Part shown: piece after piece, positions 58,226 to 64,000 of the stretch
How positions within the stretch are numbered: the first letter of the stretch is position 1
How the letters are laid out: each line of letters starts with the position of its first letter
From: Amycolatopsis marina
GTDB taxonomy: Bacteria; Actinomycetota; Actinomycetes; Mycobacteriales; Pseudonocardiaceae
DNA: 64,000 nt
Reading direction: 5' to 3'
Assembly (NCBI RefSeq): GCF_900111885.1
Contig: NZ_FOKG01000003.1
Location: 186,001-250,000, forward strand
Translations under genes and position numbers: made by a program
The notes under the pieces: generated by a model
What the model was told of the DNA's origin: nothing
The model's input: the letters and a program-made list of their open reading frames with translations, nothing else
Database searches by the model: none

Positions 58226-60193
58226 TCACTTCCCCGCGAGGGCCACGAACGGCGACAGCGACTCCGGGTTGGCCAGTGCGTCCCGGCTGACCGCCCTGTC
58301 CGGCGCCACCCCGCGCAGGATCTTCTTCACCGGCACCTCGCACTTCTTGCCGTTGAGCGTGCGGGGCACCTCGTCGACGAGGATGAAGCGGTCCGGCACA
58401 TGCCGAGGCGACAACGCCGCGCGCAGTTCCTTGCGTAGCGCCGGCTCGATCTCGGCCAGCGTGGCACCCGGTGCGAGCACCAGGAAGCAGAGCAACTCCC
58501 CCTCCTCGTTCGCCGACGTGTCGATCACCAATGAGTCCGCGATCTGCTCGAAGCCCTCGACCACCCGATAGAACTCCGCCGTCCCCATCCGCACACCGCC
58601 GCGGTTCAGCGTCGAGTCGCTGCGGCCGTAGATCACCGCCGATCCGCGCGCGGTGATCCGGATCCAGTCGCCGTGGCGCCACTTGCCGGGATACTCCTCG
58701 AAGTACGCCTCCTGCAGCCTGCTGCCGTCCTCGTCGTTCCAGAAGAACACCGGCATCGACGGCATCGGCTTCGTGATCATCAGCTCGCCGACCTGCTCCA
58801 CCACCGGCTGCCCGTCCTCGTCGTATGCCTCCACGGCCGCACCGAGGCACCGGCAGGACAACTCCCCCAGCCACACCGGAACGTCCGGCGCCGAGCCGAC
58901 GAACGCCGTGCACAGATCCGTCCCGCCGGACACCGAGCTGATCTGCACCCCACTGCCGACCTCGTCCGCGATCCAGCGGAACCCGTCGTCGCTCAGCGGG
59001 GCTCCCGTGGACCCGAGCGCCCGCAGGGCCGAGAGGTCGTACTGCTCGGCCGGCTTCAGGTGGGCCTTCAGGCAGCTCTGCACGAACGGAGCCGACGTCC
59101 CGAAGTACGTCACCTCGTGCTTCTCGGCGAGCTGCCACAGCACGTTCAGGTCGGGATACCCGGGGCTTCCGTCGTACAGCACGATCGTCGAGCCGACCAG
59201 CAAGCCGGAGATGAGGAAGTTCCACATCATCCAGCCGGTCGTGGTGAACCAGAAGAACCGGTCGTCCGGCCCGAGGTCGCTCTGCAGTGCCAGCGCTTTC
59301 AGGTGCTCGACGGTGATCCCGCCATGCCCCTGCACGATCCCCTTCGGCAGCCCCGTCGTTCCGGACGAGTAAAGCACCCACAGCGGATGGTCGAACTCCA
59401 TCGGGTCGAACTCCAGCGCCGCGCCCTCGTGCTCGCGCAGCAGCTCGTCCCAGTCGCGTGCTCCCGTGAGCGTGCCCTCTCCCGCGTAGTTCACCAGAAC
59501 CGTCGCGGCGAGCGAGGGAATCTGCTCCCTCAACTGATCCACAGTGGATCGAACGTCGAACGTGCGTCCGTTGTAGACATATCCGTTCACCGCGATCAGC
59601 ACCTTGGGCTCGATCTGGGTGAACCGGTCCGACACGGCCCGCACGCCGAAGTCCGGTGAGCACGACGACCAGATCGCGCCCAGACTGGCAGCCGCGAGGA
59701 AGGCCACCAGCGTCTGCGGGCAGTTCGGTGCGAGTGCCACCACCCGGTCGCCCTTCGTCACCCCGAGCGCGCGCAGCGCGGCACGGGCCGCCGCCACCTG
59801 AGACCGCAGTTCGCCGTAGGTCAGGGCAGCGCCCGCGCCGTCCTCCCGCTGGAAGATCACCGCGAGTTCGCCGTCCCCCTTCGCGGCCCCGGCGACCCCG
59901 CCGGCCAGCGCATGCTCGGCGTAGTTCAGCGTGGCGCCGGAGAACCAACGCGCGCCGGGCATCTCCGTGCCGGACAGCACCTCGGTCGGACGCTCGTGCC
60001 AGCGCACGCCGAGAAACTCGGTGGCCGCGTCCCAGAATTCGGCCATCGACTCGGTGGAGTACTCCCACAACTCGCGGTAGTCCGCCACCTCCACCCCCCG
60101 CTCGGCCCGCAACCAGCGGCGGAACGCTTCGATCTTGGTGTTGACGACCCGATCCGGTGCAGGGCGCCACAGCAATTCAGGAGCAGCAGTCAT
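58226..60193 (-). CDS. Acetoacetate--CoA ligase
   Basis: The 655-residue protein has the family start LLWRPAPDRVVNTKIEAFRRW, and DFWDAATEFLGV-like AEFWDAATEFLGVRW. ATP-binding LWVLYSSGTTGLPKGIVQGHGG, WFTTTGWMMWNFLISGLL and the C-terminal LNGKKCEVPVKKIL with the catalytic Lys follow. It activates acetoacetate to acetoacetyl-CoA. The length is as expected. The gene lies downstream of the EspG gene (31-bp gap) on the same strand. Confidence 0.94.
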   Translation of the reverse strand: MTAAPELLWRPAPDRVVNTKIEAFRRWLRAERGVEVADYRELWEYSTESMAEFWDAATEFLGVRWHERPTEVLSGTEMPGARWFSGATLNYAEHALAGGVAGAAKGDGELAVIFQREDGAGAALTYGELRSQVAAARAALRALGVTKGDRVVALAPNCPQTLVAFLAAASLGAIWSSCSPDFGVRAVSDRFTQIEPKVLIAVNGYVYNGRTFDVRSTVDQLREQIPSLAATVLVNYAGEGTLTGARDWDELLREHEGAALEFDPMEFDHPLWVLYSSGTTGLPKGIVQGHGGITVEHLKALALQSDLGPDDRFFWFTTTGWMMWNFLISGLLVGSTIVLYDGSPGYPDLNVLWQLAEKHEVTYFGTSAPFVQSCLKAHLKPAEQYDLSALRALGSTGAPLSDDGFRWIADEVGSGVQISSVSGGTDLCTAFVGSAPDVPVWLGELSCRCLGAAVEAYDEDGQPVVEQVGELMITKPMPSMPVFFWNDEDGSRLQEAYFEEYPGKWRHGDWIRITARGSAVIYGRSDSTLNRGGVRMGTAEFYRVVEGFEQIADSLVIDTSANEEGELLCFLVLAPGATLAEIEPALRKELRAALSPRHVPDRFILVDEVPRTLNGKKCEVPVKKILRGVAPDRAVSRDALANPESLSPFVALAGK

Positions 60194-60224
60194 GTCCAGC
60201 ACCCTAACGCGAGATCGAGCAGGT

Positions 60225-60998
60225 TCAGCCCAGCAAATCCGCCAGCAGTTCCTCACCCATCGACCGAAGACGCGGCCCGTCCACCGGTGTCGCGGTGACC
60301 CAGTCGGCCTTACGCCGCAAGGCGTAGCGGCCCTCCTCGGTGTCCACCCAACCCAGCACCGACGCGGACCGCTGCCAGCGCCCGTCCCGCGTCCTGACGC
60401 TGCCACCGAGCTGCCCGCCCGCCACGCGGCCGGTCAGTGCCCTGGTGAAGACGTTCACTTCCGGCGGCCGCAGTCCTGCCGTGCGCAGCACACCCGTGAA
60501 GGCACCGGTGCCCTCGCGTTCACCGGCCGCACAGGCGGCCAGGTAGTCGACCATCCGGACATTGGCCCCGCTCCCCACAGCCGACGGCAGGGACGGGAGC
60601 ACCTGCAGCATCGTCGCGACGAGGTTCGGCGTGCGCACCGGACCGAGGCGAACCTCCGTCCCGGCGATCCCCACGGAAACCGCACCCTGCGTGGTGACCG
60701 AGCCGAACGCGGCGAACGAGAACCCTTCGCCCTCGGCGTGCAGGTCCAGCCGGACGTGCGGGTCCGCCAGTCCTCGCAGCAGTCCGGCAAGATCGTTCGC
60801 CGGGTCGCGCACCGTGCCCAGATCACGCTCGGCCAGCGCCCCGCCCGCGGCCACGACCAACTCCTCCCGCTCCGCGGGCATTCGGCCGATGTGCGGAACC
60901 CGCAGGATCGCGGGCGGCTCACCCAGCCCGAGTTCGGTCCACAGCAGGAAGAACTCACCGACATGCAGCTGGATCCAGCCGCTGGTCTCGTCGCGCAA
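60225..60998 (-). CDS. EspG-family ESX secretion chaperone
   Basis: The 257-residue protein (LHVGEFFLLWTELGLGEPPAILRVPHIG; RAALTG-like NVFTRALTGRVAGGQLGGSVRTRDGRW) fits EspG, the chaperone that binds the tip of PE-PPE dimers before export. It starts with TTG at 60998, directly after the PPE-like gene's TAG. ESX core genes are not in the window. Confidence 0.88.
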   Translation of the reverse strand: MRDETSGWIQLHVGEFFLLWTELGLGEPPAILRVPHIGRMPAEREELVVAAGGALAERDLGTVRDPANDLAGLLRGLADPHVRLDLHAEGEGFSFAAFGSVTTQGAVSVGIAGTEVRLGPVRTPNLVATMLQVLPSLPSAVGSGANVRMVDYLAACAAGEREGTGAFTGVLRTAGLRPPEVNVFTRALTGRVAGGQLGGSVRTRDGRWQRSASVLGWVDTEEGRYALRRKADWVTATPVDGPRLRSMGEELLADLLG

Positions 60999-62090
60999 CT
61001 AGAACCCCCTGCGGTGGGAGTCCTCACCGATCACCGGTGCCACCACCGGCACGTCGGCCCCCCACAGATCCTCGTCCTCTTCCAGATATGCCGGCGACTT
61101 GTGTTCGGTGTCGTCGCCCGGCCGGGCACCCGATCCCGCGGCACCCATCGGCATCCCGCCCGCCGCCAGCGGACCGCGCGGACCGCCTCCGGCGACGGGG
61201 CCGGAGGCGGCGGTAGCGGCGGCCGGGCCACCGACCGCCCCCGCGCCGACACGCCCACCCCCGGCGAGCTGATCACCGGCGGACGGCGGCATCCCGGCGC
61301 CCGCCATACCGCCAGGTGCAAGCGTTTGCGGACGGCCCGAGCCCGCGGCCGCACCGGCAGGAGCGCTGTCCACGCCGCTGGCCGTGGTGCCGTCGTCGCC
61401 CACATCAGGGCGCGGCTGCGGGGGCAGGGGCCGTTCGGGAGCCTCGTACTCCACGCGGGGCGGCGGGAAGTGCGGAACCCTGCCGTACACCTCGCCGGAG
61501 TCGTGTTGCAGCTGCCGCATCACCTCGGCGGCCTGCTGGTGGCGGTTGGCCACGATCTCCTGCTGTGCTCCGTTGTCGGCGACCAGTTCACCACCCCGTG
61601 CGAAACCACCTCCGCCGAACGCCGAGAGTTCCGGGCGCTCCGGCACCGCGGGCAGGATCGGAGCCGGCATCGAGTCTCTGGCCACCCGCACGTATCCGGC
61701 CTGGTCGCCGACGAGACCCGCCACTCCGTGTCCACGCCCCGCCGTACCCTCCGACCAGTGCACGAGCCCGGTCGCGGCCTCCCGGGCCTGCTCGGCCGCC
61801 TCCCCACTCCAGCCCGCCGACGAGCTCTGCACCGCCCTGCGCAGGTCCTCGGCGATCCGGTCGAGGGAACTCCCGAGGTCGCTCCAGGTCTGCGCCACCC
61901 GGTCGGCACCGGCCAGATCCACCTCGTCGTGCACCATCGTGTGCAGTTCCTGGTGAGAATAGGCCGACCAGTCGACGGGCAGGCCGAAGATGCCCGCGTC
62001 GGTCTCCGGCTCCTCCGGTGGCTGTGGCGGCCACGGCCTCGGCGGCCACGGCACACATGGTGGATCGGCGTAGAACTCCGGCCGCTCCAT
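60999..62090 (-). CDS. PPE-like type VII secretion substrate
   Basis: The 363-residue protein has an N-terminal Trp/Pro-rich stretch, then a PPE-like helical domain (SAYSHQELHTMVHDEVDLAGADRVAQTWSDLGSSLDRIAEDLRRAVQSSSAGWSGEAAEQAREA), including a WxG-like SSAGWSGEAA turn. A long Gly/Ala/Pro-rich C-terminal tail follows. Cysteine-free tail; likely exported. It overlaps the PE-like gene by one base (TGATG). Confidence 0.85.
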   Translation of the reverse strand: MERPEFYADPPCVPWPPRPWPPQPPEEPETDAGIFGLPVDWSAYSHQELHTMVHDEVDLAGADRVAQTWSDLGSSLDRIAEDLRRAVQSSSAGWSGEAAEQAREAATGLVHWSEGTAGRGHGVAGLVGDQAGYVRVARDSMPAPILPAVPERPELSAFGGGGFARGGELVADNGAQQEIVANRHQQAAEVMRQLQHDSGEVYGRVPHFPPPRVEYEAPERPLPPQPRPDVGDDGTTASGVDSAPAGAAAGSGRPQTLAPGGMAGAGMPPSAGDQLAGGGRVGAGAVGGPAAATAASGPVAGGGPRGPLAAGGMPMGAAGSGARPGDDTEHKSPAYLEEDEDLWGADVPVVAPVIGEDSHRRGF

Positions 62091-62551
62091 CAGAAACCTC
62101 CGTCCAGTGCCCGGCCGATGTCTCGAGTGCTCTGGGCAGCGCTCTCGTCGGTCTCGGTGTAGGTCCGGTCGGCCGCGCGCACGATGTCCTCCAGTTCCGC
62201 CACCACCTCGCTGAACTGTTCGAGGACCGGCAGTACGGCGCCGGGGTTGCCTGCCGCGGCTCCCCGCAGTCGCTCGGCCATCGTTCGGCCGATGATGTTG
62301 TCGCCCAGCCTCAGCGGCACGTCGAGTCCGTCGGCCACGTCGACGATCAACTGCCGGACCTGCGCCTGCACGGACGAGAGATCCGCCATCAGCTGCCGGG
62401 CAGCGCCGTCGTCGAGGGCGAGCCCTCCGCTCTGCGCCTGGGTCTTGACCTGCTGGATCTGTCGGGCCACCGGAGCGAGCGCGGCTCCGGCGGGTTGCGC
62501 GAACCCCGCGACCGGCGACGGCTCCCCACGGCTCAGTTCAGCATCGACCAC
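62090..62551 (-). CDS. PE-like/WXG-related partner of the PPE-like protein
   Basis: The 153-residue helical protein (IQQVKTQAQSGGLALDDGAARQLMADLSSVQAQVRQLIVDVADGL; LEQFSEVVAELEDIVRAADRTYTETDESAAQSTRDIGRAL) stands where PE proteins stand in PE-PPE-EspG operons. It begins with GTG at 62551. Export as a dimer with the PPE-like protein is inferred. Confidence 0.75.
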   Translation of the reverse strand: MVDAELSRGEPSPVAGFAQPAGAALAPVARQIQQVKTQAQSGGLALDDGAARQLMADLSSVQAQVRQLIVDVADGLDVPLRLGDNIIGRTMAERLRGAAAGNPGAVLPVLEQFSEVVAELEDIVRAADRTYTETDESAAQSTRDIGRALDGGF

Positions 62552-62645
62552 GATGTCATCCCACCCCTGTGTGACATTGGGATCGACACTGTACCGCCGT
62601 ACCGAAACGCACAGGAGCGGTTTGAACTCGATTACTCCAGAAGGT

Positions 62646-63296
62646 TCACCTCAGGTGTGCGTCGAACCAGTCGAGCGTGCGCTGCCACGCCTCGGCCGCC
62701 GCATCGGGATCGGCGTCGAACCGGTGATTGGCACCGGGGTAGCTCACCACGTTGGTGGCCACCTTGGCGGCGGATGCCGCGTCTCGGAGCCGCTCGATCT
62801 CCACCTCGTCGGCGTTGTCGTCGGCGCCGCCGTGAATGCCGAGCCACGGACTGATCACCGTGCCCGCGACGTCGACCAGCGCGGGCAGGTCCCCGGCAAC
62901 GGGCTCGCTGATGCCCACCGGCGAAACGCTCACCGCCGCGCCGAGCGACCGGCGCGTGGCCACCACAAGCGCCGCCGTGCCGCCGAGGTCGAAGCCGACC
63001 ACTCCGAGCAGATCCGCCCCGATACCCCGGTCGACCAGCCAGGCCAGCGTGACGTCCGTCGCGGTCAGCACGTCCGCGCATCCTGGCTCGGCACCAGGCG
63101 AGGTGATGTGCGGAGCGACGGCGAGCCAGCCCTCCTCGGCGAGCGCGGCCACGAGCAACCGCACTCCGTCGTTCACACCATCGGCCTCGTGCAGGACCAC
63201 CAGCCCGCCACGCGTCACTCCGTCCGGCTGGGCAAAGGTGAGGCGGACCGCACGGCCGTCCGGCCGCTCGTAGTCCTCGGTGTGCGTCTGCGTCAT
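62646..63296 (-). CDS. Dienelactone hydrolase-like protein with Asp in the nucleophile position
   Basis: The 216-residue alpha/beta-hydrolase has VLHEADGVNDGVRLLVAALAEEGWLAVAPH at the N-terminal part. The nucleophile elbow GVVGFDLGGTAA carries Asp103 where dienelactone hydrolases have Cys. The acid in GGADDN (159/160) and His191 in PGANHRFD complete a triad. Aspartate nucleophiles occur in epoxide hydrolases and dehalogenases. The ATG at 63296 is preferred over an upstream TTG. Confidence 0.82.
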   Translation of the reverse strand: MTQTHTEDYERPDGRAVRLTFAQPDGVTRGGLVVLHEADGVNDGVRLLVAALAEEGWLAVAPHITSPGAEPGCADVLTATDVTLAWLVDRGIGADLLGVVGFDLGGTAALVVATRRSLGAAVSVSPVGISEPVAGDLPALVDVAGTVISPWLGIHGGADDNADEVEIERLRDAASAAKVATNVVSYPGANHRFDADPDAAAEAWQRTLDWFDAHLR

Positions 63297-63408
63297 GTAC
63301 CCACTCAACCACCAAGGGGTGAACCCAAGTCAACATGACGAGCACGACCTCGGGCGTTCGGCGCGGTCACGCGAGCCGATAACGTGGGTGACGCACCCCA
63401 CGACCTGA

Positions 63409-63523
63409 GGGTTGTGCACAATGCAGCCGACGGGGATCGGCCGGAGCTTGCGGAGGTCGATTCGCGGTGGATACATGCAGGTGACGGCCGGGATAATGCC
63501 GAACCAGCGACCGTGCACAACCC
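63409..63523. promoter_or_regulatory. Paired TTGTGCACAA-type sites in the divergent promoter
   Basis: GGGTTGTGCAC (63409-63419) and GTGCACAACCC (63513-63523) are a perfect inverted pair about 93 bp apart. The first includes the 10-bp palindrome TTGTGCACAA at 63412-63421. They lie between the divergent hydrolase and aminotransferase genes and could anchor a DNA loop (inference). Confidence 0.45.
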
Positions 63524-63558
63524 GATCATTGAATGCGACACCAGGAGCCACACGACGA

Positions 63559-64000
63559 TGACGTCCCCTGTCCACACCCGTGCCGACCTCGACTCCCTGC
63601 CGAACTACGTGCCAGGGCGCACGGTGCCCGGTGCGATCAAGCTCGCCAGCAACGAGGTGCCTGGTGGACCGCTGCCCAGCGTGACCGAGGCGATCGCGCA
63701 GGCGGCCACTCAGGTCAACCGGTATCCGGACATGGGCGCGTGGGCGCTGGTCGACCGCGTGGCCCGCGAACTGGACGTCCCGGCGGAACAGGTCGCCGTC
63801 GGCTGCGGTTCGGTGTCGTTGTGCCAGCAGTTGGTGCAGGCCCTCTGCGAGCCCGGCGACGAGGTGCTGTTCGCCTGGCGTTCGTTCGAGGCCTACCCGA
63901 TCCTCACGCAGATCGCCGGCGCGACGCCCGTCACCGTGCCGCTCGACGCGACGCACACGCACGACCTCGACGCCATGCTGGACGCCATCACCCCGCGCAC
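63559..64000 (+). CDS. hisC: Histidinol-phosphate/aromatic aminotransferase (partial, truncated by window end)
   Basis: The first 147 codons are visible (LDSLPNYVPGRTVPGAIKLASNEVPGGPLPSV, TQVNRYPDMGAWALVDRVA, VAVGCGSVSLCQQLVQALCEPGDEVLFAWRSFEAYPILTQIAG). The pattern matches HisC2/Pat of actinobacteria, PLP enzymes acting on imidazole-acetol phosphate or aromatic 2-oxo acids. The PLP lysine lies beyond the window. AGGAG lies 10 nt before the ATG. Confidence 0.9.

Noticed and set aside
58134..60170. Second minus-strand frame within the acetoacetyl-CoA ligase gene
   Set aside because: Low-complexity Arg/Gly composition; the ligase frame carries all family motifs.
60135..62162. Plus-strand frame of about 675 codons opposite EspG and the PPE-like gene
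   Set aside because: Composition is Arg/His/Gly/Pro-rich with no motif, and it is antisense to recognisable ESX genes.

Overview
The window is high-GC DNA with many GTG starts and dense, often overlapping genes. It comes from an actinobacterium, most likely of the order Pseudonocardiales (inference; genus not determined). Supporting signs are two Scr1-type XRE/DUF397 regulator loci, ESX/type VII secretion substrates with EspG, PPE-like and PE-like proteins, an hbhA locus with the mycobacterial gene order, a F420-type PPOX enzyme, split LigD-like end-joining genes, an S-adenosyl methyltransferase of the DUF574 family and an IdeR/DtxR-type iron box.

Layout: 0.1-4.3 kb holds an SRPBCC protein, XRE/DUF397 locus 1, a YbaK deacylase and the DUF2516-hbhA-XRE operon. 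4.3-11.8 kb holds a PCMT-like methyltransferase, small metabolic and zinc-ribbon proteins, a CGNR regulator, GtrA, DUF445 and an aminotransferase. 11.8-17.3 kb holds a sigma factor, a Pro/Ala/Glu-repeat secreted protein, a structured intergenic region, a MocR/YczE divergent pair and a ClpN/HTH pair. 17.3-25.4 kb holds a PP2C-like protein, DUF998, an amidase-TetR pair, a membrane protein-winged helix pair, XRE/DUF397 locus 2 with two small Cys-rich proteins, and secreted or membrane proteins. 26.1-29.1 kb is an iron-box-controlled siderophore ABC importer. 29.3-33 kb holds IorB-IorA molybdenum hydroxylase genes and a TetR gene. 33-38.7 kb holds an NHEJ pair, an epimerase and a phytoene-desaturase-like oxidoreductase. 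38.9-47.7 kb holds stress and metabolic genes (universal stress protein, LuxR/AMP-ligase pair, PEBP, PRTase plus erythromycin-esterase-like protein, metallopeptidase). 47.5-52.6 kb holds methyltransferase, FMN-reductase/luciferase-like and GntR/DUF1648 operons. 52.8-62.6 kb holds DUF2382, two ESX-substrate clusters, tRNA-Arg, tRNA-Ser and acetoacetyl-CoA synthetase. 62.6-64 kb holds a dienelactone hydrolase-like gene and the start of a HisC/Pat aminotransferase that runs off the end.

The most unusual content is two families of dispersed intergenic repeats. Family A is a ~50-58 bp arm with the core GATCTTGCTTGG..GTACTTGCAG, present as single arms or long inverted repeats. Family B is a perfect palindrome with the core CACTTTCCCGGGAAAGTG, present in ten copies. 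They combine into a composite B-A-B element in three places, two of which are near-exact inverted copies of each other with the same 108-bp palindrome spacing. One family A element supplies the last 14 codons and the stop of a gene. Other points worth following up are a LigD-type ligase domain that has lost its catalytic lysines, a cluster of three DnaA boxes away from any replication gene, and a dienelactone-hydrolase-like protein with Asp in the nucleophile position.
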